A program made the position numbers and the translations under genes. Below the pieces are notes generated by a model. It saw only the letters and a list, made by a program, of their open reading frames with translations. It made no database searches and had not been told where the DNA came from. Shown here in pieces: positions 45,616-56,003 of a DNA stretch of 64,000 nt (position 1 is its first letter; the number at the start of each line of letters is the position of its first letter). Source of the DNA: Cocos nucifera (taxonomy: Eukaryota > Streptophyta > Magnoliopsida > Arecales > Arecaceae); the NCBI GenBank assembly GCA_006176705.1, contig QRFJ01000779.1, forward strand, positions 403,670-467,669, in the 5' to 3' direction.

Positions 45616-47896
45616 TGTTAGATATATGTGCCCTAGAAGCCAGAATTGGCTGACACTTGTAATACACTTCTAGGGGCAAAATTGTAATTTTGACTATAAT
45701 TAATGAAATGGGTTATTTTCTATCACACATGTGTATTTAGTGTCTGTGATACATCCTTTGAGTTAATGGTAATGATAATTCATATTTTCAAGAGTTGAAA
45801 ATTTAAGACATGAATAATCATTATTAACTCATAAACAGCTCCCGACCATAGGATCATCACGAGGATGGTGATTGATCCGGAAGGTTGGTGTACGATCGCT
45901 TCTCTTTAGTAGATGAGTCTTGAGTCTACGGTGTGGAGACACCGGAGCGAGAGTACAGGTACTCGTTAGAGAACGAGGGCACTGAGCGTGACCACCTCGA
46001 GTAGTCATTAGGGAAGTCTACCTTCTCGTCAATGACTGACTCGATGCTGCAGTAGTGTGTCTGGTTCTTTGACCTGAGATGCATCGGCAGTTCACCTTGA
46101 GGGTGTTATAGTTTGACTACACCATTACTCGGTCTCCTAGCCATATGGAACCCTGAGGTGTATGTTGGCTATAGCATGTTCATTGTAGGAACTGGATTGC
46201 ATCAAGATGGGATCTATCTACCTCGGTGGTAGAGGAGTAGCCCTATGATGATCATGAGAATCAAGTCCAGAAATCCATGGCCATGGTAGAGTGAAATAAT
46301 AGAAAGAGTTTCTATTTAGATTTTCACATTGGACTCGAATCGAATGATTACATCATATGACAGAGACTAGGGTTTGACGAGTTCACCTTAACCCTAATCT
46401 GATCGGGGCTCAAGATAGAAGAACTTGAATCACACAGGTAGCTGCACCAAGAGGTTCGCATTCAGCTCTGATGGGTTGCCACCATATACTGCTAGGTGTC
46501 ACTGGTGGATTTTGGGAGCAATTAGAATGATTTAGATGATCGATCATTCTAGCTGTTCGAATCAGAAGAGTTCTGATCCATCGAAAGGAGTTTCGATGAT
46601 GTCTATGATAGAGATCATGACATATCCCATTACCATACAGAACTGAACCTAACTGGGTCACACAAACAAGGGTTTGAATCTGGTGATCATCAATTGAACT
46701 GATCTAGTTCAATTGATCTGAATGAGATTCAATTAGGTTCAAGGAAATCGTGCTAGCACTCGATTGAACCTAACGTTCTTCTTTTACTATCATAAATAAG
46801 TTGTCCTGACTGAGCCAAAGGAGTTTGTGCTCAATCAGAGGCCTTCATATGGTCTGACTGGAGGTTGTCCAAGTCAGAATAGGTTGTCTTATTTGTAAGA
46901 CATTACCTGCCATTTTTGGTCACCTGCCATTTCTTGTTCTTTGACTTTGGTCAAAAGTCTACCGTTGACTGGTCAAACGTTGACCATTGACCCTTTGACT
47001 TTTGACCACATGTCATGCACCTATTGGAGAGCTGGTGGGGGCTTGTCCCCCTGCCAGAACCTGGCAAGGAGAAGGGCGCACGCCAAGGGTGGCGTGAGCC
47101 CAAGTAGGAGGCGCCTAGGAGTCCTTGTTGGACAAGGACTCCACCTCCCTTTTAGGATTCCAATCAGAGTTCTACTAAGAATCCAGTTTGACTGGTCTTA
47201 GGCGCCCTCTAAGGAGGAATCCAGGGGTCTCTATTCCAACCAATCAGATTTAGATCTGATTTCACAAAGGGTTGTGATTGGTTGAGAGGAAGAGGAGTTG
47301 GATCACAAGAGGTCTATAAATAAGACCCTGCGCCCAACCCTAATCCTAAGTGAATTCAATAGAGATTTCCCACGTCCAAGGCTGCCTCTCCCCTCCTTCT
47401 CCATGCCATACTCTCTTCTCCCCTTGCTCTCCACGTCCAAAAGTGTTTTGGACTTAGTTTGGTGCGATTCAGATCAAGGAAAGGCGATCAAAAGCAAGAA
47501 GGCTGCGCTGCTGCAAAAGGACGACTGCAGATCTTCAAAAGAGTTTTGAAGATCCTCCAGATCAGATCCAGATCTGATTTTTGGAGGTGTGATAGAGAAG
47601 AAGAGGTTCTCCAGATCCAACCCGAGTGGATACCGGTAGAGGCCAGGCGCTTGCGTGGCTAAGATCCAGAACCTTCCGCTGCAATCAGGATCATCTACAG
47701 GGTAATAGGATTACCCAAATCAGGTAAATTAAATTTGATTTAATTTATCTTATTTTATTTTATTTATTAAAATAATAAGAATCAGATCTGAAACATATCA
47801 AGATCTGATTGAGATCAAGAGAAAATTTTTGAAATATATCTCTTGATCTAATCAGATCTGGACGAACCTGGACCGGGAAATCAGGATTTCCCTTCA
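45616..47896 (+). repeat. 3' LTR of A4'
   Basis: 2281 bp, TGTTAGATATATGTGCCC to CCCTTCA. TATA box 47315-47322, W-box cluster 46940-47010, R/U5 hairpin 47530-47554. The right flank begins ATAAA (47897-47901). No matching left duplication survives, because the A4 LTR start is deleted. Confidence 0.92.
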
Positions 47897-47901
47897 ATAA
47901 A

Positions 47902-48224
47902 TTAAGGATTAAATTCTGACTCGGATTTTTATTGAAGGGAGTGCGTGCTAAAGCAAAGCAATTCCCTGAAATAGTCGAAAGAGCTATAAAGTTTAGATAG
48001 TAGCCATCAGATAAATTCCTCTAGAAATCTAAGCACATCGAGTGGCGATACCACCTCATCCGCAATTACCTCGAGAAGGGTTATGTCGAGGTCAAGAGAG
48101 TCGACTCCACAGACAATACGATGGATCCTCTTATAAAGTCATTGGGCCAACAAAAGATCAAAGCCCATCTTGAGAAGATGGGACTTAGATTTGTTGCCAA
48201 TTGGCTTTAGGTCAAGTGAGAGTT
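47902..48224 (+). pseudogene. 3' end of an older Copia-A pol, probably A3
   Basis: 48020-48210 encodes the end of RNase H (KHIEWRYHL-like region, NYLEKGYVEVKRVDSTDN, KAHLEKMGLRFVANWL) and a stop at 48208-48210, matching the Copia-A pol end, followed by AGTGAGAGTT before the LTR. 47902-48019 is more diverged, with only GACTCGGATTTTTAT reminiscent of the corresponding pol region. Position and divergence suggest the far end of A3. Confidence 0.6.
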
Positions 48225-49166
48225 TGTTAGATATGTGTGCCCAAGAGGCCAGAATTGGCTGACACTTGTAATATACTTTTAGGGGCAAAATTATAATTTT
48301 GACTATAAATAATAAAATGGGTTATTTTCTATCACATATGTATTTTTAGTGTCTGTGATACATCCCTTGAGTTAATGGTAATGATAATTCTTATTTTCAA
48401 GAGTTGAAAATTTAAGATAAGAATTTTCATTATTAACTCATAAAATGCTCCTGACCGTAGGATCATCATGAGGATGGTGATTGATCCGGAAGGTTAGTGT
48501 ATAATTACTTCTTTATAGTAGATGAGTCTTAAGTCTATGGTGTAGAGACATCAGAGCGAGAGTATAGGTACTCGTTAGAGAACGAGGGCACTGAGCGTGA
48601 CCACCTCGAGTAGTCATAAGGAAGTCTACCTTCTCGTCGATGACTAACTCGAAGCTGCAGTGGTGTGTCTGGTTCTTTGACCTGAGGTGCATCGGCAGTT
48701 CACCTTGAGGGTGTTATAGTTTGACTACACCATGACTCAATCTCCTAGCCATTCGAAACCCTGAGGTGTATGTTGGCTATAGCATGTTCATTGTAGGAAT
48801 TGGATTGCACCAAGATGGAATCTATCTACCTCGGTGGATGAGGAGCAGCCCTATGATGATCATGAGAATCAAGTCCATAAGCCCATGGCCATGGTAGAGA
48901 GTGAAATAATAGAAAGAGTTTCTATTAAGATTTTTACATCGCACTTAAATTGAATGATTAAATCATATGATAGAAATTAGGGTTTGACGAGTTCACCTTA
49001 ACCCTAATCTAATCGGGGCTCAAGATAGAAGAACTTAATCACACAAGTAGCTGCACCGAGAGGTTCGTTTTTAGTTTTGATGGGTTGCCACCTTATACTG
49101 CTAGATGTCACTGGTGGATTTTGGGAGCAATTAGAATGATTTAGATGATCAATCATTCTAGCTGTT
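48225..49166 (+). repeat. Truncated Copia-A 3' LTR (probably of A3)
   Basis: Starts TGTTAGATATGTGTGCCC and follows the family LTR for about 940 bp, then stops within the TCATTCTAGCTGTT segment and changes to unrelated sequence. The TATA box and R/U5 are missing. Confidence 0.82.
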
Positions 49167-49786
49167 AATTAGGATGACAGCATCTATCGAGCATAAATCA
49201 TTATATATCATATAGGTTGGTTGTCCTTTTAACCAAAGAGTGTGAAGACACTGGTATGGCATATAGATGAGATGTAGGGGTACATCGTTATTGAAAGTGA
49301 TCAACTCTAGAGCATTCTATTGTCGAGAATGTCTCGATGGGATATAGGTATAAATATTCCTTAGACCTGAGATCACCTCAGTGACTTACAAGCAACTCAC
49401 TGTGCTTTGGTACCGGACTAACTGAATTTCTAATTCAATAACAAAAGACTTCTAGGCACCGTCTGATAGGTTTGGTGTACATGGTGGAAGCATGGATTTC
49501 AAAGCAAAATATGAAATCAAAACAATCCAAACCCAAACCCTAGGACCACCTTATTAGCAATTAAATCATATAACTAGGATTGGTTTGGGCCCTAGGATGG
49601 AGGCTGTCAGCCTTCACAGTCTTGAGGTCCAGGAGACATGGGTCTTGAGGGGCTAATCCATTTATTAGGCTAGGATTGGGTCCAAGGAGAGTGAGAGCAC
49701 ACAACTCTTGGGTGTAATTGGGCTTGGGTAAGTGCAATCACATGTGGTCTAGCCAATGGGAGTTTTTTGGGTTTGGGTCATGTTGA

Positions 49787-49854
<68 letters not shown>

Positions 49855-50732
49855 GTAATTCATTCTTTGAGATAGGAAATCAACTGAATCCTTTTCTTCC
49901 TGAAATCCATCTCTCTCTTCTCTCTCTCAGATGTCCTAACTTTCTTCTCCAAACCCTAGCTGCCACTCTCCTTGTGGAAGAAGAAACCCTAGCACCATCT
50001 TGGTGTTTTGGTGTAGGAGTCATCCGCCAAGGGTGCCCCAACCTCATTGTTGCCTCCTATGCTTTTGGCTGCCTTTCTCCACTGAAAGGTCTCCTTCTTT
50101 GGAGGTTTCTTGCTGCTGGTTTAAGGGGTCACACACCTCCCAGGGTTGAGAGTTGTGGCCAACCCAAAACAACTCCAACTTGGACTTTGATTCCTAGTCA
50201 AAGTAGGCTGCTGCCCACTTCCTTGAAGAATCCAAGCTGATCATGCCCAAGAGTCTTCCTCTCTTGGTCTTGTGATTGTTTCAAAGATCCCACGCAAAGG
50301 TCTTGGTGTTCTAACAACTGGTATTGGAGCTTGGAAGGGTGTGGATGTGAAGGAAGAGTCCATGGAGCACAAGGTGCAGCACAAGGCAGCCAACAAGGTC
50401 TCTTGTCTATTTCTTGTTGGATCTTTTCTTCTTACTAGTTCCAAGTTTCCAGAACTTGGTGAACATATCTACAAGTGGTAGTAGGCAAGAAGAAAAGCCC
50501 CATAACATCAGGTTGTTTTGGGGAGGGAGAAGGAAGCAAGCTGTCAAAAGAAAATCTATAGCAGAATTTCTTTCAGCACAACCCCGATGAGACCCTTTCC
50601 TTGGTTTCAATTTTCTTGTGTGGTTGTTTGAAATTGCTTCTATAAGTGTCAAGGCAGATTTTGAGAAATATGATGGCAAGGAAAACTTTGGTGGAAATGG
50701 TGCAGGATTTCTAGCTTCACTTTCAAATTTTT
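49167..50732 (+). mobile_element. Fragment of a plus-strand copia element D1 (LTR without its start, and leader)
   Basis: 49167-50316 is an LTR missing its first part. It ends TTCTAACA and is followed by the primer-binding site TGGTATTGGAGCTTGG at 50319-50334. Its first 300 bases match, inverted, the minus-strand LTR C1 at about 52750-53080, so the two belong to related families; the rest differs. Leader sequence to 50732 is interrupted by C1. Short ORFs at 49974 and 50272 lie in LTR and leader and look accidental. Confidence 0.65.
49789..49850. repeat. (AT)31 microsatellite
   Basis: An uninterrupted run of AT dinucleotides, 62 bases, inside the D1 LTR. Confidence 0.97.
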
Positions 50733-51419
50733 TTTTGGAAAAATATCATGCAACAAAAATTTAAAAATTAATCTAATTAATTTCTAGAGCTATTGATCAT
50801 ATCGATAAACCCTACACTAAGGATTGAAATATAATGCACATGCATTTAAAATCTGAAACTAATTTGTATGCAATAAAATAATTTTACTACTATTAGTCTT
50901 TAGAGCACAATCCCTTGCGTGGGTAGCTAAAATCCACAACTGAATGACCATTGGGGAGGTCCTTTCATCGTGACGTAGCCACATAGGTTGTTTGGCCTCT
51001 ATGGATGGTCCATATGAGGTCCCGATCCCAATCAGCTCCTCTCGAGTGCTAGCTCATTGCCAAAAGCTTCGACAGCTGATTTTGATCGAATGACTTCGAT
51101 CTTCCTCCATGGACTCTTCAGATGCTCTGAATGATCAATAGAGGTAGGAGAGAGGTAGAGGAGGCTCTTCTAATTTTTCTATGATTTTATGACATTCGTA
51201 GCTCATAGAAACACTCCCCGAGCCCTATGTCAAGACCCTACGACATGCACTCACCTAGACCCTGCACCTTACTATCTCTGGATTTTTCTTTTTCTTAAGA
51301 TTTTGCTTTTCTCTCATGTAGAAGAGGGGGAATGCACGGAATTCCTTTTTCACTTTTGGATGCCGCATGCCCCAAGGAGAAATACATTTAAATGTGTGCC
51401 ATACCCAGTCAATACCGTG

Positions 51420-51770
51420 TGGAGGGATAAAAATAAGTTGTTGCTCATTTAAATTCAAAGTCCATTTGAATTTAAATGGTAACAACTCAATTCTTATCCT
51501 CTTAGGCAACATTGCAATGGGCGTCCACTCCCTTATGCATGGAAAAGAAGTCATAGGAAACATTTTGTCATAGGGAAGAGTAGGCATAGATATGGAGGGA
51601 TAAGGATAGGTGGTTGCCCATTCAAATTCAAACTTCATTTGAATTTGAATGGCAACTAACCAAATCTTATCCACCTAAGGTGTGAGAAGGCTAGGCTTGT
51701 GCCCCTCTGTGCATGCAAAACTTTCATGAGAAACTTTTTTCTCGTAGAAAAAAGTGGGCATAGAAAGAGG
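51420..51770. repeat. Duplicated 173-bp unit with 14-bp hairpins in the C1 LTR
   Basis: Two direct copies, each with a perfect 14-bp inverted repeat and a five-base loop: 51446-51459 with 51465-51478, and 51619-51632 with 51638-51651. The stems differ by a compensated change (CATTTAAATTC versus CATTCAAATTC, matched on the other arm). Confidence 0.75.
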
Positions 51771-52107
51771 GTGATGTGGTGCAGGAAGACTAGTCAAACT
51801 AATCTTAATAAACCTTATTTAATTACACCAACCCAAACCAATTTTTCCAGGCCTAATTAGACCATATTAAACCCAACTCATTTAGACTTAATTAGGCTTA
51901 GTTAAATTATAATTAAATTAAAAATTAATTAAGTCTAACCCCTGACCAAATCAGGAAACAAACCTTCTTGGCGATTAGGTCATCTCATCAACTAATCGGG
52001 TCAAACCCAACTAAATCCAATTCAGTTAGACTTGATCCAAAACTCATTACTCAATCAAATTGAGTTATATAGTAATCAAATCACTAATTATACCTCCATA
52101 AATGTAG

Positions 52108-52380
52108 AGTCCAAATCCAATGGGTGTCCAAGCAATAGAGTCCCATCAAAATGAAACTTTTGATCAAAGAGTCCACAACCAGTAGGACTCTTGATCTCAA
52201 TATCCCAAACGAGTGGAACTCATGATCACAAAGTCCCAAACTAGTGGAGCAGTCAATTATATAGTCCTAAACAAGCAGGACTTAGAGTTTTAGTGCAGTA
52301 GGACTCTTGGTTGTAGAGTTCCAGTCTAGTGGAACTCTTGACCATAGAGTCCTAGTCTAGTGGGACTCTACATCGACCAT
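52108..52380. repeat. Degenerate GAGTCC...GGACTC repeats in the C1 LTR
   Basis: About seven units of roughly 38 bp, each built around AGAGTCC, CTAGTGGGACTCT and TGATCA-like spacers. Each unit can pair with itself (GAGTCC with GGACTC). Confidence 0.65.
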
Positions 52381-53316
52381 CAAATCAGGTAGGAACCTCT
52401 TATTTATGTGACCCTACAGGCTCAAATCTAAGCCAGTAGTATAGAAATTAATTTTTGTATCAATCAAAGTGATCATCTAGTAATGGTACCCGACATCCAG
52501 ATAGATCGAATAGTCACAATCACAACATTCAGAACCTACTCGAATATGGTTACCGCATAATTCATTTCTTTGACTTCCATGTTTAGGATGACTCAGAGTT
52601 AAATTACCAATCCTAAAAAATACATCCACATCATATCTTAGTGTAATCAGTCTTGTGACTCTTTAGTAGGACTATCCTGGCCAAGGCTTTGCTAAATTGA
52701 AATGCAATTGAATATAGCTCCTAAACCTAGAGTGGTCAATCCCATCTTGATTCACACTCTAACTCCTTAAATACTTAATTGTGCCTAGAAACCTTCAATC
52801 ACTAAATTAGAAATTCAGATAGTATGGCATCAAAGCGTAGTGAGTTGCTTGGAGGTCACCATAGTGATCTCAGGTTGGAGAGACACTTATGTCCATATTC
52901 CATCAGAGCAAATATTGATAACAAAAAAGCTTTAGAGTTGATCACGTTCAGTGCAAATGTACCTCTACATCTCACCTGCATGCCATACCAGTGTCTTCAT
53001 ACTATTTGATTAAAAGAACAATCAATCCATATGGCGCACAACAACCTACACTCGATAAACATTATCATCATTTGTTACAATATATCATTTGGTTGCTAAT
53101 AGGTTTAAGAACTAAATGACAAATCCTTCTTTATCGATTCTAAATAGTCCTAAGAACTTCACCACAACATAAAAGTTCATTAGAAGATGAAAAGAATTTA
53201 TGATGAACAATGATATTTATTTATTTATAATTCATATATAAATATAAAAATAGTTCAACCATCAACAAGCTAATGATTAGCTTTGGGATACTATTTCCAA
53301 CTATCTACTACTTGGA

Positions 53317-53649
53317 CTAAAGCCAATTAGTGCAGTATCTAATACCCATCTTCGACTTGAAGTCATCAAACTTCTTCACCATAATGACTTTAGTGAATGG
53401 GTCAGTCAGGTTCTCCTTTCCATCAATCTTCTAAAAGTTGACATCACCTCGATCCACGATCTCTTGGACAAGATGATAGCAATGTAGAATATGCTTTATC
53501 CTCTGGTGTGCCCTTGGTTCCATCGCTTGAGTAATGGCTCCAAAGCTATCATAGTAGAGTAGAACTAGACCATCGAGGAAGGATGCCACCTCAAGCTTGA
53601 GGATGAACTTCCTTAGCCATACTGCTTCTTTGGCAGCATCTGATGCAGC
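53317..53649 (-). pseudogene. C-terminal RNase H fragment of C1 pol
   Basis: On the minus strand: SAASDAAKEAVWLRKFI, LYYDSFGAI (mutated D-N), HQRIKHILHCYHLVQEIVD and a C-terminus ending in NWL with a stop at 53317-53319, typical of copia RNase H. It is cut at 53650 by the Copia-A element A5; its upstream part must lie beyond the window. Confidence 0.75.
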
Positions 53650-55989
53650 TGAAGGAAAAATCCTATTTTTTGGATCAGGTTCGTTCAGATCTGATTGGAT
53701 CAAAAAGGATATTTCAAAAAAAATTTCTCTTAGATCCAAATCAGATTTGAGACTCTTCAAATATGATTTTATTGATCTGATAAAATAAAATAAAATAAAT
53801 CAAATTTAATTGTACCATTGTTATGGATAATCCTATTACCCTATCATGATCTCGATGATTGCCTGAGGTTCTGGATGTAGCCACGTAAGCACCTGGCCTC
53901 TACCGGTGTCCACTCAGGCAGGATCTAAAGATCTTCTCCTTCTCAATCTCTGCTCCAAAAATCAATCTAGATTTGATCTTGAAGATCTTCAAAATACCTT
54001 TTGAAGAATAGCTGTTGTCTCTTGCAGTAGTGTTGTCTTCTTCCTTTTTTATCGCCTTTCTCTTGCTTGGATAGCACCAAACTCGAGCCCAAAAAAATCT
54101 TGGACGTGGATAGGAGAGAGAGGATCTGAAGGTGGCACGAAGAGGGAGGGATAGAAGCCTTGTGGTGTGGGCAAAGGGTAGAACCTCATAATTCTAGGCA
54201 CAGATAGGGTTTATGTAGACCCTACTACGCCATGCAGTGCCATATCATTTTGACCAATTATGGCTCTTTATGCAATCAAATCTATATCTGATTAGTGGGA
54301 TGACATAACTTGATCCAATTAGATTAGAATCCCACACAAACCTCCTTACGTGGTGCCAAGACTGGTCAAAGAGGACTCTTTGGCACCACCCAAGTTAAAA
54401 GCATGAAGTAATTGGAGTCCCATCTGTATGGGACTCCAGGCGTGATCCTCATGGGGTGCACGCTTAGGGTCCAGGTGTGATCCTCATGGGGCGCACGCCT
54501 CCCTAGGCATATGCATCCTCCCTTTCTGCTTTTTAGTAGGAGGACAAACCCTCATATTCTCTTCTATGGGTGCATGACACGTGGGCAGATGTTTAAGTAT
54601 CAAAGGTCAATGTTTGACCAAAGTCAAAGGTCAATATTTGACCAAAGTCAAAGGACAAGATTTAGTAGGTGATGAAAAATGGTAGGTGTTGTCTCAAATT
54701 TATCTCATAAATTAAGATAACCCTTTTCTAACCTGGACAAGCTCCAATCAAACCATGTAAAGATTCCTAAGTGAGCCCAAACACATTTGGCTCAGTCGAG
54801 ATAATCTTTAATGATTGTTGAAGGAGAACATTAGGCTCAATCGTGTGCTAGTATGATTTCTTTGAACCTAATTGAATCTTATTCAAATCAATTGAACTAG
54901 GTTAGTCCAATTGAAGATATCTAGATCTAAACCCTTGCTTATGTGATCCAGTTAGGTTCAGTTTCGTATGGTAATGGGATACGTTGCAATCTCTATCATC
55001 GACATCATCAAAATACCTTCCGATGGATCAGAACTTTTTTGATTCAGACAACTAGTATGATCGATCATCCAAATCATTCTAGTTGCTTCCAAAATCCACC
55101 AATGACACCTAGCAGCATATGGTGGTAACCCATCAGAACTGAAAATGAACCTCTCAGTGCAGTTACCTGTGTGATTAAGTTCCTCTATCTTGAGCACTGA
55201 TCGGATTAGGGTTAAGGTGATCTCGTCAAACCCTAATTTTCGTCATATGAATTAATCATTCGATTCAAGTCCAATATGAAAATTCTAATAGAAACTCTTT
55301 CTATTATTTCACTCTACCATGGCCATGGGCTTATGGACTTGATTCTCATGATCATCATAGGGCTGCTCCTCATCTACCGAGGTAGATAGATCTCCATCTT
55401 GGTGCAATCCAATTCCTACAATGAACATGCTATAGCCAACATACACCTCAGGGATTTTGAATGGCTAGGAGATCGAGTAATGGTGTAGTCAAACTATAAC
55501 ACCCTCAAGGTGAACTACCGATGCACCTCAGGATCAAAGAACCAGACACACCACTGCAGCATCGAGTCAGTCATTGACGAGAAGGTAGACTTCCTAATGA
55601 CTACTCGAGGTGGTCACGCTCAGTGCCCTCGTTCTCTAACGAGTATCTATACTCTTGCTCCGGTGTCTCCTACACCATAGACTCAAGACTCATCTACTAA
55701 AAGAAGTGATTCGTACACCAACCTTCTGGATCAATCACCATCCTCATGATGATCCTATGGTCGGGAGCATTTTATGAGTTAATAATGATTATTCATGTCT
55801 TAAATTTTCAACTCTTGAAAATATGAATTATCATTACCATTAACTCAAAGGGATGTATCACAGACACTAAATACACATTGTGATAGAAAATAACCCATTT
55901 TATTATTTATAGTCAAAATTATAATTTTGCCCTAGAAGTGTATTACAAGTGTCAGCCAATTCTGGCTTCTAGGGCACATATATCTAACA
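53650..55989 (-). repeat. 3' LTR of A5
   Basis: 2340 bp; plus-strand ends TGAAGGAAAAATCC and ATATATCTAACA. W-box-like cluster at 54601-54655 includes a duplicated 24-bp stretch. The R/U5 hairpin is present but imperfect at about 53982-54009. Confidence 0.9.
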
Positions 55990-56003
55990 ATCTCCCACTT
56001 GTC

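Larger units (their letters stand above)
42646..47896 (+). mobile_element. Copia-A copy A4' after the gap (possible false duplicate of A4)
   Basis: Starts inside the gag zinc knuckle and continues through protease, integrase, reverse transcriptase and the same shortened RNase H to a full 3' LTR (45616-47896). The first 3178 bases (42646-45823) match 38466-41645 nearly base for base, with only scattered substitutions and one-base indels. Its 5' LTR, leader and most of gag are missing at the gap. Confidence 0.85.
50733..53303 (-). repeat. 3' LTR of minus-strand copia C1
   Basis: About 2.57 kb. On the minus strand it starts TAGTTGGAAATAG next to a purine-rich CCAAGTAGTAGA and the end of pol, and finishes in ATATTTTTCCA, giving the TGTTGGAAA...TTTCCAACA type of ends after mutation. 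It contains two hairpin units (51446-51651) and a block of GAGTCC/GGACTC repeats (52108-52380). No coding sequence is convincing. It seems to have landed in the D1 leader. Confidence 0.7.

Noticed and set aside
26040..47896. Tandem array of three Copia-A elements sharing LTRs by unequal crossing-over
   Set aside because: Divergence patterns fit an older element (A3) containing a younger one better, and the third unit may be an assembly duplicate. I keep it only as an alternative.
49789..49850. (AT)n run as a regulatory or matrix-attachment element
   Set aside because: A simple dinucleotide microsatellite in an old LTR; nothing supports a function.
49974..50481. Two overlapping ORFs in the D1 LTR and leader
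   Set aside because: They cross the LTR end and primer-binding site, show no recognisable domain, and have no support as coding sequence.
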